Shown here one piece after another: positions 21,576 through 33,484 of a stretch of 64,000 bases of DNA. Position 1 is the stretch's first letter. Each line of letters opens with the position of its first letter. Made by a program: the position numbers and the translations under genes. Source of the stretch: Zantedeschia hybrid cultivar (taxonomy: Eukaryota; Streptophyta; Magnoliopsida; Alismatales; Araceae); NCBI GenBank assembly GCA_030544215.1, contig JARZZO010000016.1:34990001-35054000 (forward strand). Reading direction: 5' to 3'. The notes below the pieces were generated by a model. It made no database searches, was not told the DNA's origin, and saw only the letters and a program-made list of their open reading frames with translations.

Positions 21576-22915
21576 TGATCGCTAAAAATTATGTGTCGTT
21601 AAGCATATTCGAACATCAATCTTAAAATTTTAATTTTCAAATATAATTATTTGAAAAATAGCAAGTGGTGAGATTGGGTCGAATCCACTGGGAAATAGAT
21701 TTTTAAATTTGAAAATCTTGAGTTTTTAGAGGGAAAACAGAGAAGAAAGAAGAGGGAGCATGATGATTTGATAGATAAGAATTGAAATTAACTGGACTTA
21801 CTATGAACTTACAAAAAAAGCATCCCTAAACGAGCATAATCAGACCATCTACTGAACTAAGACTACCTATAAAACACTAATTAAAAATAGAATATAAAGT
21901 TTGAGTAGTGTCAACAGAATAAAAAATAAAAGTTGTAGAACAAAAAGAGGGAGAAAAGATAACGTTTATCAAAGGAGCTACTATCATTCATTAACAGGAC
22001 TATATGAAATTTTACAAAAACATTGAAAATAAAAAAATAATATGACTTTTATAAGGAAACTTTTATAGAAAATGTTCTAAATACATTGTAACACAGAGAA
22101 CTCAAAAACTACGGAGAGAGGCGATGGAGAGTGAAAATTGGTGTTTGTAGCCGTCGTAGCCCTTCGTGTGGATCCTTGGCAACCCTGGACTCCTTCCAGT
22201 AGTCAGTTGCAGTGCCTCGAGTCCACCTCTTGCCCCTTGAAGCCGTTGGTTTGAGAGAGAGAGAGAGAGAGAGAGAGAACAAAAGCTAGGGAGAGAGGGG
22301 GCTGCAACAGTACCGCGGGTACTGTAGCAGAGAGAGGGAGAAAGTGAGAGAGAGAGGGAGAGAAGGCAGGAAGGAGAAGAAGGAAAAACAACGGGAGAGC
22401 GAAAGGAAGGAATGAAGGAGATTCTTTTAAAAGGAGACGGTATTTTCAAAAAGAGGAAATGAGGGAAGAAAGAGGCGGCGGATACTCCAAGGCTCCTTCT
22501 TGAGCAGAACTTAGGGCAACCTTTAGAGAATAGTCATTCTTCTAAAAAGATAGTTGCTTTTGCTAAGATTTGAACCTTGGACCTCTCATAAGTCTCTAAA
22601 GACTTAACCACTGCACCACATCGTCTTCATATCCTGTTGACATAAAAATAAATGTAAATTAGGATATTATCATGAATAAAATTATATTTTTACTGAAATA
22701 AATTTACTTATTATCTCGATTTTACTGAGAAAACTGCAACTACACTACACTCCGTTATTCACATGAAATGATGATGTTTTTAACTCGGAATTTGACAAAA
22801 TTGGTACCATTAGAATTAGTGCAAAATTATCTATCATTTTATGTAGTTTTAAACATAAATCATGAATATAGTGCATGCATTTGTTCTTTTAACGATAAAA
22901 AATATCAACTTATCA
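21576..22915 (-). mobile_element. solo LTR inserted in the RNase H region (1340 bp)
   Basis: The insert has TGAT...ATCA ends and an exact 5-bp target duplication GCTGC (21571-21575 and 22916-22920). The intact arrangement is seen in the second gypsy element at 47020-47050, where GATAATAGGCTGC runs straight into CCTTTC. On the minus strand it aligns with the insert at 47611-49228. Its LTR nature rests on TG...CA ends, 5-bp duplication, CT-rich interior and no coding capacity. It carries a CT/GA microsatellite (22250-22280) and a tRNA-like module. Confidence 0.85.
22566..22618 (-). other. tRNA-like module in the solo LTR
   Basis: On the minus strand TGGTGCAGTGG (22608-22618) matches the RNA polymerase III A box and GGTTCAAATCT (22566-22576) the B box, about 31 bp apart as in a tRNA gene. 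The segment between them does not fold into a full cloverleaf by eye, so it is not called a tRNA gene. A diverged copy is at 47903-47955 in the sister LTR. Confidence 0.6.
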
Positions 22916-22920
22916 GCTGC

Positions 22921-23890
22921 CCTTTCCTTTCCTTCTTCATCTTCTTGTGCTAGGACAACCTCCACGGCATCATCCAGGACATAAATGTAGAGAATTAAGT
23001 GTTTGCCTGGAGATGGTGGTCTCAAGACAGGAGGACTTACAAGATATTTCTTTAATCCATTAAATACCTCCTTACACTTATCATCCCAATCGAATTTGAC
23101 TCCCGGCTTAGTAAGCTCGTAGAACGGCTTATACTTTTGTGAGTGCTGAGAGACAAAACGGCGAATAAACTGCAACCTCCCTATTAATCCTCTCAGTTTT
23201 TTCAAGTTTCTGGGAGGTGGTATTTCAATGATAGCTTTAGCCTTGTTGGGATCAATCTCAATGCCCCATTTACTGACTATGAATCCTAGCAACTTTCCTG
23301 ATGAGATACCAAATACACATTTCTTCGGATTCATCTTCAATTGGTACTCCCTCGATCTCCCCAATAATTTTGCCAGAACTTCAGCATGCTTAGCCTTAGT
23401 GTTAGACTTAACCAGAAGGTCATCCACATACACTTCCAAATCTATATGCATCATGTCATGGAATATAGCCATCATTGCCCTTTGGTAGGTGGCTCCAACA
23501 TTCTTCAACCTAAATGGCATGACTACATAGTAATATGTTCCCCATGGAGTAGTAAATGAAGTTTTCTCTTGATCATCTTCTGCTAAACGAATCTGATTGT
23601 ATCCTGAAAAGCCATCCATAAATGATAGTCTCAAATTCAGCTGTGTTGTCAATTAGCACATCTATATGAGGCAGTGGGAAATCATTTTTTAGACATGCCA
23701 GGTTCAGATCTCGAAAGTCGATGCATATCCTGACTTTTCCATCCTTCTTCATGACCAGGACTATGTTAGCCACCCATTGTGGATAAATGACAATTCTAAC
23801 AAATTTGGCTTTATGTAACTTGTCGACCTCTTCCTTCATTTTCAAAACCATCTGTAGGTGGAATCGCCTTAACTTCTATTTGATTGGGCT
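22921..23890 (-). pseudogene. gypsy reverse transcriptase and start of RNase H
   Basis: From about 23860 on the minus strand: EEVDKLHKAKFVR, QWVANIVLVMKKDGKVRICI and DFRDLNLACLKNDFPLPHID. After a frame change at about 23640 come LSFMDGFSGYNQIRLAEDDQ, EKTSFTTPWGTYYYVVMPF, ATYQRAM, DLEVYVDDLLVKS, NPKKCVFGISSGKLLGFIVS and RGLIGRLQFIRRF, then FDWDDKCKEVFNGLKKYL and the RNase H start APP-like PSPGKHLILYI. The YVDD catalytic pair is intact. The frameshift near 23640 and the solo LTR just downstream end its function. Confidence 0.95.
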
Positions 23891-25530
23891 AGCTCCAGGT
23901 TTTAAGGTGAGTCGGTGTTCCACTAGAGAAGAATCTAACCCTGGCATGTCTTCATAGCTTCAGGCGAAAGTGTCATTATACTATCTAAGAACTCGAACCA
24001 ATGCCTTTTCAATTGATTGGAAAGGTTTGACTAATGAGGACCACCTTGGGTTCTTCTTTAGTTCCAAGATTAATTTCCTCGGTTGACTCTTCTACAGCAA
24101 CTGAGAGTTCATCAAATCTTTTTACTCCATTAGCATACGCCTTAGCTGCGTCCTTATCTTCTTCTTCTTCTTTAATGACGGGGTCCTTCTCATGTATCAA
24201 TTCATATACTCCATACCGTCATCAACCAATTTATCTACCTCAGACTCTTCTAACAACTGGATTGGATTCTCTAACAGCTGAGGGATTTGATAGAATGGAA
24301 AGTACTTAGAAGCTATTTCCTGGAGATATCGATCCGGAGTTCTCTTACCCTTAGATTTCCTAGATTTCTTAATTTGACTAACTTCACTCGACTCCCTACA
24401 ATTAGACTCCCTATCCTAACCTGAGGAGGAGAAAGAAGGATAAAAATCAGGAGACACATGAGGAAGTACAGGAGAATCCTCTCAAGAGGAGGGACAGAGT
24501 ATATTTAGGAGAGAATCTCGCCCGAATGACCCATGCAATGGGGTACATTCGGACATATAGTAGGATGTTTCCTCAATGAAGATTTGAGAGGAGGAAGTTG
24601 CCAAATTGGTGTTTTTTTTGGGAATTTTTAGTATTTAGCATGAAACCAGAATGGATTTGAAAAGGAGGATGATGAGATGAAGGGGAAAACAACATCATTG
24701 CCAGGGGATTGGGGGGATCATATAGCAATATGTCACGAATCAGATCATAAATCCTCTCGAGGTCTAGAGGAATAGGAGGAAGAAAGTCCCGAGGGGATAT
24801 GGTAACGATAATGGGCGGTGCCCGAGGTATATCTTTAGTAATGACCCTCGCCAAGTCGATGTCAGAAGCAGAGTACGGAAAAGAGTGTGGAGGGTGAAAA
24901 CATGGGATGGATAAGTGGCCCTTTAGAGGTGATCAGTTGTTAAACCAGTTTCATAGGGGTCATCTAGCTCCCCTTCATCAGTCTCTTCACTCAGCAAAAT
25001 CCTTTTATCAAAAATGGCCCCAGGCCCTTCTATCAACTCATCTATCAGTGGCGGCCACTGTGGTTCAGCAAGATGTATGAATAATATGTTCAATGCAATG
25101 TACAAATCCCAGGTATTAGACCACTGGTACCACTCACATTCTGGGTCTTGAACTTTTCTCCTTTTCATTGGCCGCAGAGCCTCCAAGAATTTGTATGTCA
25201 GTAATGGTGTGCATTGCCTGGCTAGTTCCCTTCCATAGATGTCATGCAAGTCGAAGTGAGAGGTAATCACCACAGTGTTATCATTATCATTCCGGATCAC
25301 ATGCCCTTTAATGAAATGTGTGAATAAGGTCCAAGTTAGACGATCCCGATTCTCTTTGCAGGGTGTTACCATAGTCTTCCACACTGTCTGACCAACTTCA
25401 TCTTCTTTTTGTTGTATAATAGTGCGTTTCACCTTCTTTGGCCTATAGCCCAGACTGTTGTCAGGTATTCTCCTGCCATCTTTCACTAGCTTAGTCCTAC
25501 CTTGCAGTCGTGCCCCCAGACCTTTTCCAG
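23891..25530 (-). pseudogene. protease-RT linker with G-patch remnant
   Basis: The segment joins protease to RT. Just after a stop near 25540 the minus strand reads YQPGKGLGARLQGRTKLVKD, the glycine-rich G-patch stretch seen in Tat elements, then GYRPKKVKRT. Further on are the 24923-25486 frame (MKDGRRIPDNSLGYRPKK to ETGLTTDHL), a proline-rich part (24573-24854) and an acidic part with KEEEEDKDAAKAYANGVKRF. Function of the linker is unknown. Several stops break it. Confidence 0.65.
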
Positions 25531-25537
25531 GTTGATA

Positions 25538-26390
25538 TTAGATTTTCATCATGATGTTCCAGCCTGGGGTACTCATGAACTTCCCCCACTTCATGGCATC
25601 AATCAGATAGGATGAAGGAATGGTGGTTTTTAGTGGGTCAGATGATGGAAGATAAGTCTGCGGTATAGACAGGATGGGTTGCTGAACAGATGAAGAGACT
25701 GGAGTCGGACTTGTATTTAAAGAGTGAGCAGCAGCAAGAATAGGCATACTCGTGACCTTGATGACTCGTTCTTTATAAGGAAACTTAAGGCATTGATGAT
25801 TTGTAGATGGGACAGCCTCAAGCAGTTTAATGTAAGGACGACTGAATATTCCTTTCAATGAGGGGTCAATCTTAAGAATGTGGAATTCAACTTCGGTACG
25901 ACAGACCGGGCCCAATTCAACCTTCAAATACACCATTCCCAAAGGGAACGGCTAGAGTTGTCGTAAGCCGTAACTGAAATCGGAGATGGCAACCATTTTT
26001 CTTTCGGTATCCCGCAAAGTTCTAGTGTTCTCGATGACAAGACATTGATAGATGCCCCAGTATCCACCAAACAGGCGTCCACAACTTTCTTGCAGATGTT
26101 GACGGTTATGCTCAAAGCCATGCTTCTCGCCGCCATGGGTGCTAACTCGGAGGAATGGAAGGATATAGAGGGCTGATCCCCCTGAGGAACCAACAAAGCA
26201 GTGATCCTCTCTACCAGCACATCTTCATTGACCATGACTTTATGTAAATACTCCATCAGAGCTTTTTGATGGGTCTTGGATCTTTTGATCAATTCCAGTA
26301 TAGAAGTGCGTGTCAGTGTCTTGTTAAGATGCTTCAGCAAATCATATTGAGTGCCTGGTGCACTCTCTTCATTTTGTACTTCATCCACTA
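25538..26390 (-). pseudogene. gypsy aspartic protease region
   Basis: The frame at 25924-26388 ends in the retropepsin signature DACLVDTGASINVLSSRTLE (DTG active site) and continues in a second frame with VELGPVCRTEVEFHILKIDP, RPYIKLLEAVPSTNHQCLKF and PYKERVIKV, matching the flap and the LLGRPWI-like block of plant gypsy proteases. A frame change at about 25940 separates the halves. Upstream is a helical segment (LLKHLNKTLTRTSILELIKR). Confidence 0.88.
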
Positions 26391-27186
26391 CTTGTGACGG
26401 TCCTTCCTAAATAGTAGATTGTGGGAATACTTTGCTGAAGATGCGGCCGCTCTGGAGCTCAACAATGGATGGTGTGGATGATGCCTTAAATACTGCCGGG
26501 TTTATGAGGGGTTTGGATGGTAAGATGGGTTCGCAAATGGGTGGCAGAGGGTTGTTTGGTGTAGGGGTAACGGGTGATTGGGTAATGCGGATGAGGGGTT
26601 TGGTGGGTTGTATGGCGCTGGAGTAGTTGAGTGATGGCGTGGGTAATGGAATGCGTAGCAATGGTTTTGACGGCATGATAGGTTCATAAGTGTGTGGAAG
26701 GTTATTCGGTGGAGACGGTTTTGGTGTGGTGGATATGGGTTTGAGGAAGGCAGGTAATGGAGTAGGATTAGTGGGTATGGGTTTGAGGAAGGCGAGTAAT
26801 GGAGTAGGGTTAGTGGGTATGGGTGGTGATGGGGTTGGTAAAGGCCTGGGGATACGAATGATAGGACGTGACGTTGGTATGCAGTATTCTGGCTATGTAT
26901 TGTGGTATAGATGGTGGAAGATTCCTCTATTTTCCATTGTTGTCCCTTGTTAGCCTCAGATTGGCTATTTGTGAGGATTGGGGCTATTTGATTATGATGT
27001 TCCGGCAGTGGATTCTAAACAATTCCCATGTTTTGCAGAGGTATTGTCTGCTATACCAGTGCTCTTTGTTGTTGCCGTGGCTATTGCTGCTGTGGTCTCC
27101 TGGCCTTCAAGGCAGTAATGAATTTCCTCATTTCTTCCAAGTCTACGCCTCATTGGTCATTTAAGTCGTGGATGTAGTCTCTTAAT
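26391..27186 (-). pseudogene. proline-rich gag-protease linker with 42-bp repeats
   Basis: A proline/serine-rich stretch (PTPNNPLPPICEPILPSKPL) separates gag from protease. At 26731-26772 and 26773-26814 a 42-bp unit (14 codons) is repeated with few changes and a third, partial unit follows. Repeat expansion in steps of whole codons points to slippage while the frame was still translated. Confidence 0.6.
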
Positions 27187-27712
27187 TAGAAACATGCATC
27201 CACAGTGTGCCCAGGCTGTCGATGATACACATAATAACGTGAGGCATCTGCATTCGGGGGCCAGATGGTCTTTTCCTTAGGCAATACCAAAGCATTGGCT
27301 GCCATAAAAGCATTGAAGACATCAGAGAGAGTCTCTGGTTCTCTTGAGACCAGGAGGCTTCCTTTGCTAGGAATAATCATTTGGAGGGGGAACTTGATTG
27401 TAGTTTGGCTGTTGCCTAGGTTGATTATATGCTTGCTGTTGGGGTTGTTGTTGGGGTTATTGAGGTAACTGAAGGTGTTAAGGTTGGTTGTATGCTTGCT
27501 GAGGAGGTTGTTGTTGGAACTGCTGAGGAGGTTGCCTATAACCCTGCTGATTTGGCTGCCTTTGTGCATTGTATGGTGACGGCTGATTTCTGACTAGCTA
27601 AGCATGGTTATTGTTCATGATGCTAACCTATTCATGGGATATAGTTCCTTTAGTGATCGGGCCAGTGGTAGTAACATTCAGAGCATTAGGCTTCCTAAGT
27701 GAAGGCCTATAA
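27187..27712 (-). pseudogene. gag C-terminal part with zinc-knuckle remnant
   Basis: On the minus strand it has an asparagine-rich stretch, SREPETLSDVFNAFMAANAL, then YYVYHRQPGHTVDACF. This matches the Tat gag knuckle (C-YHR--GH-TEDC) with the first Cys changed to Tyr. It is separated from the capsid part by the solo LTR at 27713-29876. Confidence 0.8.
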
Positions 27713-29876
27713 TGTAAGGATTGAGGTTTTGGATCCGGTTATCGAGTCAGTTTCGGGGTCGGATCTCTTAGTTTGGGCCCTGGTGGCGACGCGGTTCAAA
27801 CGGCGTCCAGCAATGTGGACGTATTTTAGGCTGTGCCACGTGGGCTGGCTTTGGGGCGCAAGTGTATGGCCCCGGTCTTATCGTCTGAATGACGTCTTGT
27901 ATGGACGGCGCCATTTAGAGTACAACCTTGATTTGTCAGTGTACGGCCCAGTCTTGTCATTTGAATGACGTCGGGCTTGCACGACGCATTTTTCCTAATT
28001 TCTGTTTGACCCCGCGAACCCTCTCTCATTTCCCTCATTTCTCTCCTTTCCCTTCTCTCTCCTCTCTTCCCTCCGATCTCCGGAGACCCTTCCCCCTCTC
28101 CTCCCTTTCCTCTCCCCATTCTTCCTCTCCCTCCACTCCATTAACCTCCCAACTTCCTCCACTACCACCACCACTTCCTCCACGGCGCATTTCTCTCCGG
28201 ACGGCGGCTGACGTCCCGGTTGAATAACGGCATCCACAGCGGTACCGGCGGCGGCGTGTGGCGAGGCGGGTTGGCGGCTTGGAACTAGGAGGAGTTCGAG
28301 TAACCAGTAGGGTGACGATCCCCGTTGCATTGTGTTTAAAACCATGTTTTTCCCGCTTTGAAGCATGTTTAGGGGATTTTTGGGGTGAAAACACTAATTG
28401 CATGAAATGAGAAATTGGGAGTTTTAATGGGTATTTAGATTCTTCTCCTCCTTCTCCACTTTTTTTAGTGTTTTTACACGATTTGGGGGAGGAAATCCTA
28501 CCCCATGGATTGGGAGATGGCGGAGGAAGAACCTGTCTGTGAGGGTTAAATGGCGTCATGGGACAACGACGCCTTTTAGAAAGGTGGTTACCACCCGCGA
28601 CGTAATTTAGCCCAAATAACAGACTATGTCTCTGGACTGGTGAGTGTTCAGGGACAGCGACGCCTTTTTGAACGGCGACTTCCATGCACGACGCGTTTTA
28701 AAGTAAAATCACCCCGAGGTCTGTCTCTGCTTCTGTCGTTATCAGGCGACTAGGGACAGCGACGCCTTTCAAACGGCGGCTACATATGGCGACGTGTTTT
28801 AGGCCATTTCCAAGGCCCATTTTTTTGTGAACCAGTTTAGGAGGCTTGAATGATGTCGGCCCCGGGCAATGCGATTCAAGACAGAATCACATTAATTCAT
28901 GCTATTAACACATGTTTACATTGTTAGATAGTTTAGTTAAATGCATGCTTGAAACCGTACTCGAGGACGAGGATTTTTACGTAATCAGATCGCACTGTGT
29001 TGTGTTTCGCGCGACCGTTGACCTAGAGTGACAGTTGTAGTGCTTAGGCACCCTGTGTCGGTGTGGGTGGGACACAACGCCGGTGTGGGAGTGGTGGGGT
29101 GACGCCTAGAGAGAGGGTCACCTGGTGTACCCCGGGGTTAGCTAGTACCGGTGTGGGAGTGGTACCTTTGAAGTGTCACTCGTGCTGGGGGAAGCAGAAA
29201 CAACCTAGAGCCAGTTGGGCCGAAGTAGCTAGCGTGTTATCCGAGGGGTTACTGTTTGGTCTTAGCGGGTCGGTGTTTCCCGCGTTCGGCCTTGTGGTTG
29301 GCGTGTTTTGCCGAGACGCTGGTTGTTGGTTCCGTGGTAAAATAGTTTCAGAATTATGCATGTTATATTTCAATTGCATGTGTTTTATATTGAAATTTAG
29401 GAATTGTGTTTATTGCTTTACTTGCTTAAATTATCTAGACTTGTGTTGCTGCACTTGTGGGTGCGTGAGTGCGCGGTGGGGATCGAAGGATCCCTACTGA
29501 GTCTTTTTGATGAGACTCACCCTTGCGGTTTTCAGGTGAGGGTTCCAGGCAGGCGTAGCGAGGAGAGTGCTGTCTTGGGTTGTGCGCCAGCAACCGCTGT
29601 TCCGGAGTATGCCCCGATGTAGTTGTTATTTTATGTTTTGGCCTGTATGCTTAATTATTTCTTTTTAGTTGGAGTATGTAATTATTTGCTGAGTCGAGTC
29701 GCATTGTAATAATTTTTAATTCTTGCACTTCCTTTTCAATTCAATGCGATGTGAATGTTTAGCTTAGTTTATTATTTATTTTCCAGACTTATCTAGATCC
29801 CGGTTTGGCTCCAAATTAATGATTCGGTACCCATTTAGTAATCGGATCCCCGATTATAGGGTGGTGGGTCGTTACA
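27713..29876 (-). mobile_element. 2164-bp solo LTR inserted in gag
   Basis: In minus orientation it starts TGTAACGACCC and ends ATCCTTACA. The target duplication TATAA is exact (27708-27712 and 29877-29881). It aligns from end to end with the plus-strand copy at 34003-36089. No gag, pol or primer site is present, so it is a solo LTR. It carries GCGTC-type hairpins at 27785-27995 and 28545-28810. Short open frames inside are not supported as genes. Confidence 0.93.
27785..28810. repeat. GCGTC hairpins in the solo LTR
   Basis: Two clusters. The first (27785-27995) includes GAATGACGTCGGGC followed by CACGACGCATTTTT. The second (28546-28800) includes AAATGGCGTCATGG followed by AACGACGCCTTTTA, with two further repeats of AGGGACAGCGACGCCTTT (28652 and 28754). 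The same motif recurs in the partner copy at 35090-35990. Confidence 0.75.
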
Positions 29877-29881
29877 TATAA

Positions 29882-31206
29882 GTTCGCTGAAGATCGAACA
29901 CACTGGGGAATGTAGAGTCCTTGAAGGCATTTTGGGCATAACGTGCCCTCTCATACAACTCTGCCATGGTAGTCAGATTGTTCAGCGTTAAGACTAACTT
30001 GTACTGCAGCTTAGCATTAGCAATCATCATCTTTACTTGTTCGAGCTCAGACAAATGGTCTTTAATTTTCTCAGCCATTGAACGCCATCTGTCGGCGAAC
30101 ACCACAAAGTCTTCATCTGGCTTCATTTTCTCATTGACCAGATCTGTGATGGATAGGGTAGGTGCAACCCGATCCTTGTACCTTTGTAAGAATTTTTTGG
30201 ATACTACATCAAGGTTTTCAACTTCACTTGAATCTAGGGAAAAGAACCACTCCAAGGCTGGCCCTTTTAATGATCTCCTAAAAAAGAAAGCCAATGCTCT
30301 CTTGTCGTTCTGCCAAAAGGAGGATTCGTACAAGAATTCTTTGAGGTGGATGAAAGGATTGTCCGTACCCTTATACTTCCGGTACACTGGCATTTCAGAA
30401 GGCAATAAATGGAAGACTGGCAAATCAAGAACAACCATTTTAGGGGCAGCTTGTGCACCCATAGTCTTTTGGAAAATTTTGAATTGCTCATCAATCTGCG
30501 TGATCTTGTTGAGCAAAATCTAAGTGGTTGGATCTATTGGTGGAGGAGGTGGTTGCTGAAAAGCGTGTCCCCTAGAGTAAGTGGGAACATGAGGACAGTA
30601 GGGTCGCGAACTGGCAGCATTTCTGCCATGCCCGAAGGTATTTTGGTAAACTGGAGTCTGTGGCCTGACAGGGTGCTGCGAACTAGATTGTTGGGGGCCC
30701 ACGTGTTGAGGAGTAGAAATACGGAGGACTTCCATGGCCTGGACAGGGACTTGAGGAACAGTATGACGAACCAGAGGATTTGGTTCAAAAGAACCCAACG
30801 GAGTCTTTCCCTTCAAAATAGATTGGATTGCCTCTAGCTGACGAGGATCCACGTGTGTAGCCAGAGCTCCCATGAGGGTAGCAAGATCAGAGGGATGAGA
30901 AGAAGGCCCAGCTTGGTCTTGGGCTTCTTTGAAAGTGGGGTTGGAGATTACATGAACATGGGAGTGATCACCCATATCTAGATTGTATTGATCATAGGGG
31001 GGATGAGCTTGAAACTAAGGGGCATAAGCATCTTCCTCGTGTATGGTTTGGAACTGATTAGGATTATGAGAGACATAAGCATCTCTCTCATCTTCAGAGT
31101 ATAAAGAATCATAAACTTGAGGGGCATTAGCATCTCCCTCATATGCAACCATATCTTCTTGTTCAAGGGAAACCATGCCGACGGTTCTACTTGAACGTAG
31201 CATCAT
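29882..31206 (-). pseudogene. gypsy gag, N-terminal and capsid parts
   Basis: The gag start is MLRSSRTVGMVSLEQEDM near 31203; the same start is seen at the end of the leader at 52592. A stop near 31016 is followed by 30520-30975 (MGDHSHVHVISNPTFKEAQD, Pro/Gln-rich). After another stop comes the capsid (29872-30516): PKMVVLDLPVFHLLPSEMPV, YKGTDNPFIHLKEFLYESSF, ALAFFFRRSLKGPALEWFFS and FLQRYKDRVAPTLSITDLVN. This is the Retrotrans_gag pattern (D-P--HL--F, F--SL-G-A--WF, F---F). The end is cut by the solo LTR. Confidence 0.9.
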
Positions 31207-32203
31207 GGTTTTTAATTATCCAATAATTCAGACAAGTTATGTAGAGATTAACATACAAGTTGATGATTACATCGTCTGAAGATTCTTTGTAGAGTTTAAG
31301 CAGATTTTTAATTGGGATTCACTCAAGGAAGGATCCTAATTTCAATTCAGTTTTTCTACTGTTATATGCTATGGCTTTCACTCACAACGATATGAAGATC
31401 TACCTGGTACTTCGATAGTACAACCAGCTCGATGAACATAGATGAATTCTTTGCTTTTGGGGACTTATAGAGGTCTTAACACTAACAACTCTAGTATGAC
31501 TGAGGGACCGACCCAGTCAGAGAGAGGTGAGAGTGCTAAGAAGGGTGTTCCTATAAAAGGAGGGTAAGCCCCAATGCCAATGGCCTGTGACCTGGATGAC
31601 CTCTAATGTAGTATAATAGATAAATATAAGTAACAAGGAGACCAAAGATCCGAGGACTAGTGAGCAATAGGGAAAACTGTTTGAATCGCGTCGCTGTTCA
31701 TAGACGCTATTCAATCGAGTAACCCTTCTGTTCACAGTGACTCGGGCAGCAGCGCAGACAGAAATAACAGGCTAAATCTTATCTAGACGGAACGACGCGC
31801 TTTGAATAGCATCGCTCTGTCTGGACGCTATTTAGAGCCTGAAAATAATTATCTGACAGTAAAATTAGGGGCAATCCCCTCTCAAGTTAACAAGACAAAC
31901 AACAATTAATTAAGCATGCGAAACTTAGTTTAGCATATTGATTATCATCCAAATAAACATTGATATCATTCAAACACACATATATTCACAAACTAACAAC
32001 TTAAGGGAATCAAGGAGAGGGCAAAATCTTGCCACAAGGGGTGTGTACGAGGTGCACGTGGGGATAAAAATCAAACCACTAATCAACAAATCATAAAACG
32101 TGCTCGAGCGACACAAGCGGTGCATCGAGGGTGTCCAATGAAAATAACAAGGGTAAATAGGAAAAGAACGGCAAGATAGGTCCCACCGTGATCGCCAAAA
32201 AGC
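31207..32203 (-). other. 5' untranslated leader and primer-binding site of the gypsy element
   Basis: Next to the 5' LTR the minus strand reads GCTTTTTGGCGATCACGG then TGGGACC (32178-32203), the primer site. The plus-strand relatives have the same at 51620 and 53902. The remaining leader, about 970 bp, has no gene. It includes GCGTC hairpins at 31683-31830 (for example GAATCGCGTCGCTG then TAGACGCTATTC). Confidence 0.8.
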
Positions 32204-33484
32204 TATAGGTGCTCAAATATGGTATGTGATTATCATGAATATTATGTTCATATGAATAATAGAACAACTTAAATTAAAGATCGTGATTGCGAGAAATCAA
32301 AAGTTTCAAAAGAAAAAGTTGATTGCTACTAAGCTTGCAACTGGGAGGATGTGGATTCTTTGTTCCTCTCTTTTGGCCGGTCGAAAAAGAAGAGCCTTTC
32401 TTTTTTATTTACTCTTGTTTTTGTGTTCTTGTTTTCTCCTTCTTTTCCTTTCTCCAAGCTTTTCCTCTTCTCTTTGAACCTTGCAAAAGAAACAAGCCAA
32501 ACAAAGAAAAAGAAAATTTATGTAAGAACTAAAGTAGTGTAGTATCTATTCTAACTAATAATTCTAACATACAACTAAACAAGAAAGACTCACTTGTTTT
32601 GTTGTTCTTTAAACCCCTATTGCATATATGGGCTTGGGAAAAGATGATGTGAGTGTGTGTATATGATGTGATGTAATGCAATGCAAACTATATGAAAACA
32701 GTAAACTAATACTATAGAAATCAATAAAATCAATGAAGAAATTAGAGGGAAGGATGGTTGGTTGGCTCTTCTATAGTCTTAGTCTTCAAAAGTTTTAAAG
32801 GATGAAGAGAAAGAAGCCTTGGGATGCTGTCCACATTTTCCTCCTTGATAGTCTTCAAACACCTTGTCTTGAGCTTCAAATTCTCCAATTGCCAACCTTT
32901 TTCAAAGGTCCAAGGGATATTGTATTTATAAGAAGTGATTCTAGGGTGTTTTGACCTTCAAAGGGGTTCTCCTCGCAATTGGACTTGCCTTGGATGAGTA
33001 TTGAAGGAGTTGGAAACTCTTCCAAACCTGTGGAACCGGATTATCTCGGCCAAATCATGTTCATAAATTGCATCGCCCAGCAGGGACATTTTTTTAACCA
33101 ATTAATGTGGCCAAAATAGAAAAAAAATTCGGAAAGAAAACCGAAATAAATTAGGAAACCTAAATCGCGTCTCTCCTCAGAGACGTCGTTTAGTTAATTA
33201 GGAAATTAACTAAAATCAAATTGAAAATCGAAACGGATTAAGAAACCTAAATGGCGTCTCCTTTGGACGACGTTATTCAGTTAATCCTATCTCGATTAGA
33301 AAATTTGAGTTTGGATTAATTTCTGCTAATAAACTAATTGGCATCTTCTTGGGGAGACGCCATTCAACAAATTCCGAGAAAAATCAATAAAAATTAATTA
33401 ACGATTATAAATTAGACTATTTTGAGACATTATTATTATGACATGAAATTTACTCAAGATGAGGTCAAAATTAACATTGTAACA
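32204..33484 (-). repeat. 5' LTR of the 17.7-kb gypsy element
   Basis: In element orientation it starts TGTTACAATGTTAATTTTGA and ends GAGCACCTATA. It pairs with 15771-17068. GCGTC hairpins lie at 33063-33370. The 3-prime neighbour is the target copy AGTAC at 33485-33489. Confidence 0.95.

Larger units (their letters stand above)
15771..33484 (-). mobile_element. 17.7-kb Tat-like Ty3/gypsy retrotransposon, near complete structure
   Basis: Two LTRs of about 1.3 kb (15771-17068 and 32204-33484) flank a minus-strand gag, protease, G-patch segment, reverse transcriptase, RNase H, second (archaeal-type) RNase H and integrase. The 5-bp target duplication AGTAC (15766-15770 and 33485-33489) is exact. 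RT before RNase H before integrase is Ty3/gypsy order, and the extra RNase H is a feature of the Tat clade. Two solo LTRs of other families are inserted in it. Stops and frameshifts make it non-autonomous. It landed in the PF04195-like frame. Confidence 0.95.

Noticed and set aside
22566..22626. A tRNA gene
   Set aside because: A and B boxes match, but the arms do not pair into a cloverleaf by eye and the sister copy has drifted; reported as a tRNA-like module only.
28035..28685. 216-codon minus-strand frame in a solo LTR
   Set aside because: It lies wholly within the LTR, is rich in simple Arg/Glu/Gly repeats, and the partner LTR at 34003-36089 does not keep it.
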